NCBI RefSeq assembly: GCF_024495425.1
Contig: NZ_JANHJR010000002.1
Location: 186,001 to 250,000, forward strand
Reading direction: 5' to 3'
DNA: 64,000 nt
From: Haloarchaeobius litoreus
GTDB lineage: Archaea > Halobacteriota > Halobacteria > Halobacteriales > Natrialbaceae
Part shown: positions 16,660 to 25,078 of the stretch, one piece after another
Layout: every line of letters starts with the position of its first letter
How positions within the stretch are numbered: position 1 is the stretch's first letter
Translations under genes and position numbers: made by a program
Notes under the pieces: model-generated
Seen by the model: the letters and a program-made list of their open reading frames with translations, nothing else
Told to the model about the DNA's origin: nothing
The model's database searches: none

Positions 16660-18120
16660 CTACAGGTCGCTCCCGTCGCAGGGATAGATGCTGACGGGTT
16701 CGTCCATCGGCAGGTCGACGACGGCGTCGTCGCCGGAGAGGGCGACCCACGAGGTGATCTCGCCGGGGTTGAGCGGTGCCCTCTCGGCTGCGTCGTTGAA
16801 CGCGGGCGTGATGTCGACCCGGAACGGGTCGCCGTCGACAGGGATTGCACCGCCGTCGGTGGGAGCGTTGGCCCAGGTCCAGTCGGCCTGCGAGATGACG
16901 CCGCTGTCGGTCGTGTAGACATCCTCGGGGTCGTCCTGCACGGCCCAGCTGCCGGGGGCGATGCCCTCGAAGTCGAACTCGAAGGTGACCGCGCCACCGC
17001 TGCCGTCGCTCACGGTGTCGTGGATCATCACGAGGTGCGTGTCGCCGGTGCCGGTGTTCCGGTAGAGGAACAGCTGGCTGCGGTCGCTCTCGGTGTAGCC
17101 GAGAGCCGGCTCGCCCGCCTGGTGCGGGCTGTAGTTGTAGAACTCGTCGACGGTCATGTCGTGCTCGATGGCGGTGATGCAGTGCTGCTCGCCGCCGGCC
17201 TCGACGACGAACTCGTCAGCGAGGCACGGGCACGGGTCGGGGTTGTGCCGGCACTGCTCGGTGTAGAAGCCGATGTCGAAGCCGACGGAGTCGGTCTGGA
17301 TGACGTTGCCGACGTCCTCGGGCACCTCCCAGCCGACGTTGACGCAGTGGCACTCGCCGCCCTCGAAGCAGTCCTCGGAGAGGAGGAGGCCGTTGGAGCC
17401 GGTCTCGACCTCCTCGCGGGCCTCGGCGAGGGTCCCGCTCCAGACGGTGGTGTCCGCGTCGTTGAACCGGGAGTTGCAGTTCTCGTCGAGCGCGACGTAC
17501 ACGTTCACGTGCTCGGCGAGCTCGCCGTCGTCGGGCGTGCTGTCGACCTCGCCCTCGGGTTCGGTGATGCCGTTCTCGCCCTCGACGAAGTTCGCGAGCG
17601 TGAGCCAGATGTAGCCCGGGTTGTCGCAGAGACAGAGGTTGAACGTGATCTGGCCGCCGTCGCCGGGCTTGACGTCGTCGAGCGCGACGAGGGTCTCCTG
17701 GTCGCCGAACATCTCGGCGTAGTCCTCCTCGACGTTGTCACAGTCGATGACGTCGGTGACGTCGGTGTCCGCGCCGGTCGGGCCGCCCATGTTCCAGTCG
17801 TAGACGCCGTCCTCGGTGTCGATGGACTGTTCGCCGTCGCCGTCGTGGTCCGGATTGGCGTTGACGAACTCGCCGAGGTCATCGTTGCGTGGGCGGACCG
17901 GCCCCGCGTCCGGTTCGAGTCCGTTCGGGCCGTAGTACACCTGCTGCCAGCCGACCTTGAGGTCCAGCTCGCCTGCGGTGAGGCTGTTGCCCTCGAACGA
18001 TTCGGTGTCGCTGAAGTACGCGCTCGTTCCCAGTCCGGCGCCGACGGACGCGACCCCGACGGCACCGATGCCGCCGAGGATGCGCCGCCGCGTCAGTCCG
18101 GTCGTGTGTTCGTCAGTCAT
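16660..18120 (-). CDS. SipW-type signal-peptide surface protein (TasA/CalY-like)
   Basis: This 486-residue secreted protein opens with TRRRILGGIGAVGVASVGAGLGTSAYFSDTES (residues 10-41), the signal and cleavage region of SipW-dependent TasA-like proteins combined with a twin-arginine pair. The mature part begins GELDLKVGWQQVYYGPNG, continues acidic and unusually rich in cysteines for a haloarchaeal secreted protein (CDNVEED, LCLCDNPGY, CHCVNVGW, CRHNPDPCPC), and ends in a beta-rich region. Homologues form fibres or surface layers in Bacillus; here the role is unknown. A GGGGGGA leader just before the ATG may be a Shine-Dalgarno. The gene is flanked by repeat copies A and B. Confidence 0.75.
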   Translation of the reverse strand: MTDEHTTGLTRRRILGGIGAVGVASVGAGLGTSAYFSDTESFEGNSLTAGELDLKVGWQQVYYGPNGLEPDAGPVRPRNDDLGEFVNANPDHDGDGEQSIDTEDGVYDWNMGGPTGADTDVTDVIDCDNVEEDYAEMFGDQETLVALDDVKPGDGGQITFNLCLCDNPGYIWLTLANFVEGENGITEPEGEVDSTPDDGELAEHVNVYVALDENCNSRFNDADTTVWSGTLAEAREEVETGSNGLLLSEDCFEGGECHCVNVGWEVPEDVGNVIQTDSVGFDIGFYTEQCRHNPDPCPCLADEFVVEAGGEQHCITAIEHDMTVDEFYNYSPHQAGEPALGYTESDRSQLFLYRNTGTGDTHLVMIHDTVSDGSGGAVTFEFDFEGIAPGSWAVQDDPEDVYTTDSGVISQADWTWANAPTDGGAIPVDGDPFRVDITPAFNDAAERAPLNPGEITSWVALSGDDAVVDLPMDEPVSIYPCDGSDL

Positions 18121-18375
18121 TGGTAGTTCCCCCCGAACCCCCGACGTGCGTCGGGGCCGTTCGGTCGTCTATCGTGTCACATCGTACCACCGTAGTTATC
18201 GGTCTACACGTCACCGTTCAACGGCGGAATTGAAGGCCGGTTCCGGACTCAAACGCCGGAATTGCCGACCGGAACGGTGTGCGTTCGGGGCGGCGCAGTG
18301 GGGTGGTCCCGTCGTCGCTCCTTGGTCCCGTCGTCGCTCCTTCCGCTCTCGCGTGGGACGGCCCTCGCGGACCCA

Positions 18376-18468
18376 TTTAAGTATCTCTCGCGATAACGGC
18401 TCGTAGTGAGGCGTTCTACGGGGACCCACCGTCCTGGAGAGCCGGTGCCGTCTCGCCCGGCTCTTTAA
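18376..18468 (+). repeat. Promoter-like repeat copy B with leaderless mini-ORF
   Basis: TTTAAGT (18376-18382) is centred 27 bases before a GTG at 18406 that opens a 20-codon frame ending at 18468. The 46-base core 18376-18421 matches copy A at 43 of 46 bases in inverted orientation. The frame ends in a perfect AGAGCCGG/CCGGCTCT hairpin (18438-18445, 18457-18464) that runs into the TATA box of copy C. Together with copy C it fills the gap 18121-18546, which holds no other gene apart from the promoter of the leftward SipW-type gene. Confidence 0.6.
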
Positions 18469-18586
18469 GTGCTTCTCGCAATAACGGCTCGTAATGAAGC
18501 GTTCTCGGGGACGTCTGCACGCCCAGCGAGCCGCGTGGCTCGCGGTTCAGACGCCCCATGCGATCCGGTCCCAGAGTCGCTCGTAG
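18464..18586 (+). repeat. Promoter-like repeat copy C with mini-ORF and strong hairpin
   Basis: TTTAAGT (18464-18470) is centred 27 bases before an ATG at 18494 that opens a 30-codon frame to 18586. The core matches copies A and B except for a few bases. Downstream, CGTCTG (18512-18517) pairs with CAGACG (18548-18553) and encloses GCGAGCC/GGCTCGC (18526-18543). The frame runs over the 3' end of the opposite-strand DUF2061 gene, so a structured RNA seems more likely than a peptide. Confidence 0.5.
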
Positions 18587-18780
18587 CCGTAGTACGTCCC
18601 GGTCTTCACGACGTTGGTCACCAGCCCGATGTTCACAGCGGCCAGCACGTCGTCAGTGACGGCGAAGGCGACAGCGACGGTGATTAAGACCATCAGCACC
18701 CGGTACAGCAGCGTCTTGACGATGGCTCGCGAGCGGAGCTGGTTCGGCGTCCGGGTGAACAGCGAGGAGAACGCGCCCAT
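18547..18780 (-). CDS. DUF2061 membrane protein
   Basis: This 77-residue protein matches the small DUF2061 family: SRAIVKTLLYRVLMVLITVAVAFAVT and AAVNIGLVTNVVKTGTYYGYERLWDRIAWG. Two hydrophobic helices (about residues 25-42 and 46-62) place it in the membrane. Members occur widely, sometimes near sulfate-assimilation genes, with no proven function. No operon partner is evident; the divergent gene at 18887 is also a membrane protein. Its last bases overlap the hairpin of repeat copy C. Confidence 0.85.
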   Translation of the reverse strand: MGAFSSLFTRTPNQLRSRAIVKTLLYRVLMVLITVAVAFAVTDDVLAAVNIGLVTNVVKTGTYYGYERLWDRIAWGV

Positions 18781-18886
18781 GCTCGTTGCCTACGGCAGTG
18801 ACTCGCATGATGGTTGTGGTGGATTCGTTCCCACCGGCCGGGAAGCAGAATACGGCTATATCCGACGAGAGCGCGTCTCTCCGTAC

Positions 18887-19315
18887 ATGAAGACACTCTC
18901 GAAGGTCCTCGCCGGCCTCGCAGTCGGGCTGCTCGCCTTCATCGCCGCAGGGGTCGCGGTCACCGCGGTTCTCGACCCCCACATCTGGCCGTCGCTGCTC
19001 GTCGGTGCGCCGGTCGGCGTCACCGTGGGGGTGACCGCGTTCCTCGCGACGGTGGCGACACTGCGCTACCGTGACCGCCGTCGTGTGGGCGACCTCGACG
19101 CCGGCGTCGTTGCCGCGTACCGGGCGTCGGTCGTGGCCGTCGCTACCTGCGTGGTCGTCGTGCCGCTCGGGACCGCCGCCGTCGTGTTCGACGTGGGCGA
19201 GCTCGGGATCGCCGTGCTCGTGTTCGGGCTGCCGGCGTGTATCCTCGTCGCGGCCGTGGTCGCGTACGTCACGGTCCGACGGACGGTGCCGGCCGGTCGG
19301 CCACCGCCCGCCTGA
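18887..19315 (+). CDS. Four-helix membrane protein, hypothetical
   Basis: This 142-residue protein shows four hydrophobic segments, about residues 8-30, 35-56, 76-98 and 103-127, with a charged loop RYRDRRRVGDLD between helices two and three. I recognise no family. GGCTATATCC at 18853-18862 is a TATA box about 28 bases before the ATG, so the transcript is probably leaderless and monocistronic. Confidence 0.7.
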   Translation: MKTLSKVLAGLAVGLLAFIAAGVAVTAVLDPHIWPSLLVGAPVGVTVGVTAFLATVATLRYRDRRRVGDLDAGVVAAYRASVVAVATCVVVVPLGTAAVVFDVGELGIAVLVFGLPACILVAAVVAYVTVRRTVPAGRPPPA

Positions 19316-19345
19316 GGAGCGTCCCGACCACAGACTGAGCGCCGA

Positions 19346-19519
19346 CTACCAGACTGAGCGTTCGTCGCTGTCGACGACCTCCTCGTCGACGAGCGCGTAG
19401 CAGTTCTCGTAGGGAACGAACGCGGCGAACGTGCCGTCGATGTAGCACTCGATACCGTGCTCGACGTGCTCGTAGTCGTCGCACTCGATGACGCCTTCGG
19501 GGAGTACGATGCGGTACAT
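19346..19519 (-). CDS. 57-residue conserved-looking small acidic protein
   Basis: A complete frame from ATG at 19519 to TAG at 19346 encodes MYRIVLPEGVIECDDYEHVE and continues to a C-terminal SDERSVW. It has strong haloarchaeal codon bias with GC-rich third positions throughout, no hydrophobic segment, and a compact beta-type composition with three cysteines (residues 13, 25, 40). It lies between convergent and co-directional genes with room for its own promoter. No function is recognised. Confidence 0.6.
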   Translation of the reverse strand: MYRIVLPEGVIECDDYEHVEHGIECYIDGTFAAFVPYENCYALVDEEVVDSDERSVW

Positions 19520-19600
19520 ACGAAGGGGTACGACGGCAACGAGGAAAGAGATGACGCCGATACTGTCACCGTGGCGTCCAGTCGTCGGTGCAGCCAGCCC

Positions 19601-20896
19601 TCACTCCTCGTCGGGGTCGTCGACGACCTCGATGCCGCGGTTGTTCACCGCGTCGGGGTCGAGTCCGACCTCCTGGAGGAACCCCTTGTACTCGCGCTCG
19701 CACTGCTCGGCGGCCTTCTGCTTGTCCGAGGCGCGCGAACAGAGCGCGGCGAGGTCCTCCGGGACGTCGTTCGTGTAGACGATCCAGTGGTTGATGAGGT
19801 CGGAGAGCCGCCGGATGGGGCTCGTGAAGTGGCCGTAGATGTCGAAGTTGAGCGCGTGGTGACCGCCGAAGGGGTCGCTCATGTACTTCGCCCGGGGCAT
19901 CACCTTCATGACGGCCCACTGGATCTTGCCGAGCTGGCGGCCGGGTGCCTGCTCGAGCGTCGCGTTGACGGCCTTCCGGGGGTCGTCCCAGGAGTCGCCC
20001 GGGATGCTCACGCCGTCCAACTCCTGAATCTCGACGAGCGCCTTGTCCCACTCGTCCGGGGTCGGCTGCGGGTGGACGCGGTACATCGCCTCGACGCCAC
20101 GGTTCCACATCAGTTCGTGCGTGACTGCCTTGTTCGCCTTCAGCATGCACTCCTCGATGATGGTGTGGGCGCGGTCCCGGCGCGGATTGAGCACGAGCGA
20201 GCCGTCCTCCTTGCGCTGTTCGTGCATCTGGTCGGCCACCTCGAAGACGAGCGAAATCTCGTCGTGGAGTTCGGCGTCCTCGTCGTCGAGGCGGTTCTCC
20301 GTCTGGGTGTAGGTGAGGCGTTCGTTCGAGTGGATGACGGACTTGTAGATGTCGATGGACTCGTAGCTCAGGTGCTCCTTGTCGAGCTCCATCTCGACGG
20401 TGTGGGCGAGGCGGTCCTCCTCGGGGACGAGCGAGCAGACCGTCTCCGCGAGCGTCGGTGGCAGCATGTGGATGGTGTACGCCGGGAGGTAGACGGTGTT
20501 GCCGCGCTCGACGGCCTCCGCCCACATCGCGCTCTCGGGGTGGACGTAGTGGGTCACGTCGGCGATGTGGACCCACAGCGTGAACGTCTCCTCGTTCTCG
20601 CGGATGGAGATGGCGTCGTCGAAGTCCTGTGCGTCGATGGGGTCGGTCGTCCACGTCGTCAGGTCGCGCAGGTCCTCGCGCTCGTCCAGCTCGTCCTGGA
20701 TCTCCTGCTGGACGCCCTCGGTGCGCTCCTCGGCCTCCTCCAGCACCTCGGGCGGGAACGCGTCGGCGATCTCGAACTTCTCGAACAGGTCGTCGCGCTT
20801 GTTCTCCAGATGGCGCGCGAGCTCCTCGTCGATTTCGACGGGGCCCTGCCCTTCGGCGGTGCCCGCGGCAGCCTGCGCGCTGGCGTCGTCGGTCAT
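19601..20896 (-). CDS. rnr: RNase II/R-family exoribonuclease (RNB domain)
   Basis: This 431-residue 3'-5' exoribonuclease degrades RNA with magnesium ions. The RNB active site is DPIDAQDFDDA at residues 85-95, with Asp85, Asp91, Asp93 and Asp94 as expected metal ligands. Later blocks are ADVTHYVHPESAMWAEA, ERGNTVYLPAYTIHMLPP and HFTSPIRRLSDLINHW. It is much shorter than bacterial RNase R: no cold-shock or S1 domains are present, the usual form in haloarchaea. A 63-base gap separates it from the upstream zinc-ribbon gene on the same strand, so they may be co-transcribed. Confidence 0.92.
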   Translation of the reverse strand: MTDDASAQAAAGTAEGQGPVEIDEELARHLENKRDDLFEKFEIADAFPPEVLEEAEERTEGVQQEIQDELDEREDLRDLTTWTTDPIDAQDFDDAISIRENEETFTLWVHIADVTHYVHPESAMWAEAVERGNTVYLPAYTIHMLPPTLAETVCSLVPEEDRLAHTVEMELDKEHLSYESIDIYKSVIHSNERLTYTQTENRLDDEDAELHDEISLVFEVADQMHEQRKEDGSLVLNPRRDRAHTIIEECMLKANKAVTHELMWNRGVEAMYRVHPQPTPDEWDKALVEIQELDGVSIPGDSWDDPRKAVNATLEQAPGRQLGKIQWAVMKVMPRAKYMSDPFGGHHALNFDIYGHFTSPIRRLSDLINHWIVYTNDVPEDLAALCSRASDKQKAAEQCEREYKGFLQEVGLDPDAVNNRGIEVVDDPDEE

Positions 20897-20959
20897 GGGC
20901 CGGGCTACGCAGGGGGCACGGGAAAACGTATCGGGGTGGCCGTGTCGTCGGTCGGTCGC

Positions 20960-21250
20960 TCAGTCCCGTCGTTCCTGTCGGGTGGCGGTCGCGTCGCGGA
21001 ACCGGGCGAGGAACTCCTCCTGCGGGACCTCGCCGGCACCGAGGTCGACGAGCATGGACTCCAGCCCCTTCCGCGGCTGGTGACAGCAATCCCGGTCGCA
21101 GGGCTTGCAGAGGTACTCGAACTCCTTGTCCGTGCGCTCCCACCGGTTACCGTGTTTGTCGTACTCGCGGGCGTCGTCGCGAGGGACCTCGTCGCCGCAC
21201 GCGATGCACGTCACGGGGCCGTCGTCGACGTCTCGCCGGGAACCCCACAT
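20960..21250 (-). CDS. Small zinc-ribbon protein
   Basis: This 96-residue protein has CIACG (residues 15-19) and CKPCDRDCCHQ (about residues 48-58), two knuckles that could bind zinc, inside an acidic and basic mixed chain. The C-terminal half (residues 60-96) is a charged helix, GEVPQEEFLARFRDATATRQER. Haloarchaeal relatives are uncharacterised. Its position just upstream of the RNase gene on the same strand hints at an RNA-related role, but that is inference. Confidence 0.65.
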   Translation of the reverse strand: MWGSRRDVDDGPVTCIACGDEVPRDDAREYDKHGNRWERTDKEFEYLCKPCDRDCCHQPRKGLESMLVDLGAGEVPQEEFLARFRDATATRQERRD

Positions 21251-21381
21251 GGTTTTGCCAACGGTGGGCCCGTATAAAGACGTTGCCGCGAGTTTCTCAC
21301 CCAGTTTAAGTACGGACGGGGCGACTGCGCCGGCTCCGCGAGAACGACCGGTTTATGCGGCTCCCCGTGGACGGATTGGGT

Positions 21382-21861
21382 ATGCAGGTGAAGTCCCGAC
21401 ATCATCTCCGCAGCGACGACGTCAGGGACGTCGAGAGCGCTGTGGTGGACGCACTGGGCGTCGATCTCGACGGTGACACGTACGAGCTGGTCGAGTTCGA
21501 GGACAGCGAGTTCGACGTCGTCCTCGTCGACGGCGAGCCCCACGTCTTCTACGTCGACGACGAACCGTTCCTCACCGTCGTGGGCGCGAACGCGACCGAA
21601 CCGACCCGTCGCGTGGTGACCGTCGACGCCGGCGCGATCTCGTTCGTCTCGGACGGGGCGGACGTGATGCGCCCCGGCATCGTCGAGGCCACCGCGGACA
21701 TCGCGCCGGGCGACCTCGTCGTCGTCGCCGAGGAGACCCACGGGAAGGTGCTCGCGGTCGGCCGCGCGAAGGTCGACGGCGACGACATGACCGGTGACTC
21801 CGGGAAGGTCGTCGAATCCATCCACCACGTCGGCGACGACCTCTTCGAGTTCCCCGGCTAG
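21382..21861 (+). CDS. PUA-domain RNA-binding protein
   Basis: This 159-residue protein ends with a PUA domain (about residues 75-150): RRVVTVDAGAISFVSDGADVMRPGI, then APGDLVVVAEETHGKVLAVGRA. PUA domains bind structured RNA in tRNA- and rRNA-modifying enzymes and translation factors. The N-terminal MQVKSRHHLRSDDVRDVE region resembles the archaeal MCT-1/Tma20-like group. The ATG at 21382 lies about 28 bases after a TTTATG box at 21351-21356, so an in-frame ATG at 21355 is rejected. Its stop overlaps the convergent DUF1028 stop by four bases. Confidence 0.85.
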   Translation: MQVKSRHHLRSDDVRDVESAVVDALGVDLDGDTYELVEFEDSEFDVVLVDGEPHVFYVDDEPFLTVVGANATEPTRRVVTVDAGAISFVSDGADVMRPGIVEATADIAPGDLVVVAEETHGKVLAVGRAKVDGDDMTGDSGKVVESIHHVGDDLFEFPG

Positions 21862-22556
21862 CTCTCGTCCTCGTCGTACGCGTCCTCGTACAGCTCCATC
21901 GCCATCTCGTAGCCCTCGACCGCGTACTCGTAGGTCTCTCGCAGGTCCGCGATGGGGGTCTCCGTCGCATCGACCCGCAGGTCCTCGTAGTACGGGTCGA
22001 CGACGCGCTCCTCGGTCGATTCCACGACGAGCGCCGCGCTCTGGACGTGCAGCTCCTCGCGCCTGTCGCCGCCCTGTTCGTGGCCCGCCGCGAGCGCATC
22101 GACGAGTCGTTCCGCGAGCGGTCGGTCGTCGTCGCGGCTCGATTCGTACTCCTCGGCCACGGCGTCGATGACGGCCTCGCCCGTCAGCAGGTTGCCCGCG
22201 ACCGTGTAGGAGTCGCCCTCGACGTGCCCGTACCAGTCCTTGCAGTCCTCGCCGGAGAAGACGAAGGTCCCGTCGGCGTCGACGCCGTGGAGCTGGCGGT
22301 TCTCCGCGCCCTCGTCGGCGTTCAGGAGCGCCTGGAGGGCGTCGTCGACCGCGAGCCCGTCGTCCATGTACTCGATTCCCTTCCGGCCGAGTTCGACGTT
22401 GACGAGGCTCTGTGTCGCCACCGCGCCGGACTCGCTGGCGAACGGACAGAGCGTCCCGACGCCGGGGAGCCGCGTCGTGACCGCCACGCCGAAGCGGTCC
22501 TGTTCCTCGCCGTCGTCGTCGGTGTACGTCTCGTGGACGCAGATGCTGAACGTCAC
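21858..22556 (-). CDS. DUF1028-family protein (Ntn-hydrolase-like)
   Basis: This 232-residue protein starts at a GTG (22556) giving VTFSICVHETY, which lines up with the TFSIVA start of DUF1028 proteins. Later motifs are FGVAVTTRLPGVGTLCPFA, a signature Gly-rich stretch AVATQSLVNVELG, and AVAGNLLTGEAVIDA. The family shares the fold of Ntn hydrolases, where the residue after the initiator acts as nucleophile (here Thr2), and its substrate is unknown. CTTTTTTGC about 30 bases upstream of the GTG supports this start. It overlaps the convergent PUA gene by four bases. Confidence 0.8.
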   Translation of the reverse strand: MTFSICVHETYTDDDGEEQDRFGVAVTTRLPGVGTLCPFASESGAVATQSLVNVELGRKGIEYMDDGLAVDDALQALLNADEGAENRQLHGVDADGTFVFSGEDCKDWYGHVEGDSYTVAGNLLTGEAVIDAVAEEYESSRDDDRPLAERLVDALAAGHEQGGDRREELHVQSAALVVESTEERVVDPYYEDLRVDATETPIADLRETYEYAVEGYEMAMELYEDAYDEDES

Positions 22557-22621
22557 ACGCAGGTACAGGGCGGAACCGAGCAAAAAAGCCGGTGTGCCGG
22601 AAGTCGCTGCGGGGTCGTGCC

Positions 22622-22637
22622 CGCGACCGCGGTCGCG
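22622..22637. terminator. 16-base palindrome after the subtilase
   Basis: CGCGACCGCGGTCGCG is a perfect palindrome lying ten bases past the subtilase stop (22647) on its transcript. It could form a hairpin that ends or protects that RNA. Confidence 0.4.
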
Positions 22638-22646
22638 CCGGCCCCG

Positions 22647-24458
22647 TCAGGCCGAGACGGTCTTCGTCTGGCTGGTCGAGTTGCCGGCCGCGTCGGTCAC
22701 GGTCAGCGTGACGTCGTAGCTGCCCGAGCCCTTCTTGTCCTGCAGCCTGTCCGACCCCGACGCACTGGCGCCGCTGACGCTGTTGCTCGCGCTGTCGACG
22801 GTGCCGTTCTGGTCGAGGACGACGTCGACCGACGCGAGGTCGCCGTCGGCGTCCGAGACGGCCCAGCTCACCTCGAAGCGGGCCCAGCCACCGTTGCTCC
22901 GGTTGCTGAGACCGAACTCGTCGATAGCGGGGGCCGTGCTCCCGCTGCTGCTGTTGTCCGTCGTCACCGTGATGGACGAGCTGCTGGTGTTGCCGGCGGA
23001 GTCGGTGGCCGTCGCCGACAGCGTGTGGTCGCCGTCGGAGACGGCCGTGCTGTCCCAGCTGGCCTCGTAGTAGCCCGACGTGCTGTTGTACGACGCCGAC
23101 TGTGCCGTGCCGCCGTCGACGCTCCACTCGACGGCGAGACTGTCGTCGCCGTCCTCGGCGTCCGAGGCGCTGATCTGGAGCGTCACCGAGTCGCTGACCG
23201 TGTCGCCGTCCGCCGGGTTCGCCCACGAGACGCTGGGCGCGGCGTCGTCGCCCCCGCCACCACCGCCGGCGGCAGCGACGGCGTTCTCGGCGTCGAGGAG
23301 CCCGTAACCCTGCTCGTTGTCGCCGAGCCCGATGTCCTCGGCGCTGTCCTGGAGAATCGTGCGGGCCTCGGAGGCGGTCGCGCCCGTCGCCATCACCTGT
23401 GCGGCCGCGCCGGAGACGTGCGGACACGCCATCGAGGTGCCCGAGAACGTCGCGTAGCCGCTCGGGACCGACGAGTAGATGTCGGTGCCCGGTGCGGCGA
23501 GCTCGACCTCCGGACCGGTCGAGGAGAAGTCCGAGAGGCTGTCGTCGCTGGCCGTCGAGGAGACCGCGACGACCTCCGAGTAGGCCGCCGGGTAGCCCAC
23601 GCAGTCGCTACAGGGGCCGTCGTTGCCCGCCGCCGCGACCATCAGCAGGCCATTGTTCGCGGCGTACTGCACGGCGTCCTGCAGCGTCTGGTCGCCCGAG
23701 GACGCCCCGAGCGACATCGACGCCACGTCGAAGCCCTGGTCGGCGGCCCACTCGATGCCGGCCGCGATGGCCGACAGGGAGCCCGAGCCACAGCCGTCGA
23801 GCACCTTCCCCGCCCAGAGGTTCGCCTGCGTCGAGACGCCGACGACGCCCTCGGTGTTGTTCACCGCGTCGGCGATGCCCGCGCAGTGTGTCCCGTGGTC
23901 GTTGTCGTCGTCCCAGGCGTTCGGGCAGTCGTTGTTGTTCGTGTCACACCCGAACGGGCCGCCGCCCCCGCCGGCCTCGCCACAGCAGTTGTCGGTGAAG
24001 CACTTCCCGCCCTGGACGTTGCCGGCCAGGTCGGGGTGGTCGCTGTCGATGCCCGTGTCGAGGATGGCGATGTCGGCCCCGCTGCCGGTGTCGCCGTTGG
24101 CGTGTAGCACGTCGGCGTCCACCCGGTCGACGCCCCACGGGAGCGTCTGGGCGAGCGCGTGGTACTCGCCGTCGTCCTCGACGTACCGGACGTGCGGGTT
24201 GTTCTGGAGCGCCTCGAGGGCCTCGGTGGGGAACCGCCCCGCGACGGCCTGCCCGATGTCGTCGAAGTCGAACTCGTGTCTGATCGACGACGCCTGCTCT
24301 CTCGCCCTCTGGAGCCCGTGATCGTCCGACACGCCCACGATCACGTCCTGTGCACCCTCGCCGGCGACGACCTCGCCCGCCATCGTCGTCGCCGCCAGTC
24401 CAGCTCCCGCTCCCTTCAGCAATCGCCGCCGGGAAACGCCATCGGTATCTCTGACCAT
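22647..24458 (-). CDS. Halolysin-like secreted subtilisin protease
   Basis: This 603-residue secreted serine protease of family S8 has a Tat signal (SRRRLLKGAGAGLA, residues 9-22), an inhibitor-like propeptide (residues 35-100), then the catalytic domain with Asp134 in ILDTGID, His188 in NDHGTHCAG and Ser342 in GTSMACPH. The domain carries an insertion between Asp134 and His188 and many cysteines (153, 158, 159, 171, 178, 192, 223, 283, 286), possibly disulphides. After residue 405 come two Ig-like beta domains (SWANPADGDTVSDSVTLQI, then a SDADGDLASVDV repeat). A TATATAA box at 24485-24491 gives a leaderless ATG at 24458. Confidence 0.9.
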   Translation of the reverse strand: MVRDTDGVSRRRLLKGAGAGLAATTMAGEVVAGEGAQDVIVGVSDDHGLQRAREQASSIRHEFDFDDIGQAVAGRFPTEALEALQNNPHVRYVEDDGEYHALAQTLPWGVDRVDADVLHANGDTGSGADIAILDTGIDSDHPDLAGNVQGGKCFTDNCCGEAGGGGGPFGCDTNNNDCPNAWDDDNDHGTHCAGIADAVNNTEGVVGVSTQANLWAGKVLDGCGSGSLSAIAAGIEWAADQGFDVASMSLGASSGDQTLQDAVQYAANNGLLMVAAAGNDGPCSDCVGYPAAYSEVVAVSSTASDDSLSDFSSTGPEVELAAPGTDIYSSVPSGYATFSGTSMACPHVSGAAAQVMATGATASEARTILQDSAEDIGLGDNEQGYGLLDAENAVAAAGGGGGGDDAAPSVSWANPADGDTVSDSVTLQISASDAEDGDDSLAVEWSVDGGTAQSASYNSTSGYYEASWDSTAVSDGDHTLSATATDSAGNTSSSSITVTTDNSSSGSTAPAIDEFGLSNRSNGGWARFEVSWAVSDADGDLASVDVVLDQNGTVDSASNSVSGASASGSDRLQDKKGSGSYDVTLTVTDAAGNSTSQTKTVSA

Positions 24459-24667
24459 GCGAGCCGATGTCACGCACCGTAGGTTATATAATTAACTATA
24501 TTTGCATACCGATTTACAGAAATTGGTGGCCGGGTGTTCCTGGGAAAATTTCCAAAACGAAACGGGAGGTTCCGTCGTGTGTAGCATCTCGACCGGTGGG
24601 TCGATTCCGGCGACCAGCACGCTGTCTGACGTAAGAACTAAACGCTCGCCACCGTAGGTAGACACCC

Positions 24668-25027
24668 ATGGGCCTCATGAGCAAGATCCTCGGCGGCAAC
24701 AACTCTCACAGTACCGAGGACTATCTCGAACTCGACCTCGACGACTTCGATACGGTCTCGGGCGACGCGGCGATGGAGGTTCACATCGCCGAGGTCGCCG
24801 GACAGGCCGACGCTATCGACATCAAGGACGCTGTCTACGACGGCGACCTCGTCATCGCCGACATCACCCGCCTGCGAACGGAGGACAGGACGGTCGAACA
24901 CATCGTCGACGAGCTCAGACAGGTCGCCCAGGAGGTCGACGGCGACATCGTCCAGAAGGGCGACGACCAGCTCATCGTCACGCCGACCGGTGTGAAGATC
25001 AGCCGCGAGAAGCTCGGCCGCGACTGA
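24668..25027 (+). CDS. sepF: Cell-division protein SepF
   Basis: This 119-residue protein anchors the FtsZ ring to the membrane in archaea. An amphipathic N-terminal MGLMSKILGG is the expected membrane tether, followed by the acidic EDYLELDLDDFD segment and a compact SepF domain (residues 35-115: VHIAEVAGQADAIDIKDAVYDGD, LVIADITRL, HIVDELRQVAQEVDGDIV). Length matches archaeal SepF. A TAAGAACTAAACG box near 24635 fits leaderless transcription. It starts a region with a candidate structured RNA just downstream. Confidence 0.92.
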   Translation: MGLMSKILGGNNSHSTEDYLELDLDDFDTVSGDAAMEVHIAEVAGQADAIDIKDAVYDGDLVIADITRLRTEDRTVEHIVDELRQVAQEVDGDIVQKGDDQLIVTPTGVKISREKLGRD

Positions 25028-25078
25028 GCCATCGCCTCGGTGTCAGCGTTTATCTACGAAGCCGCACCCAGAGCCAGC

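Noticed and set aside
16400-18780. Integrated element using tRNA-Ala as an attachment site
   Set aside because: No repeat of the tRNA 3' end is seen downstream and no integrase is encoded.
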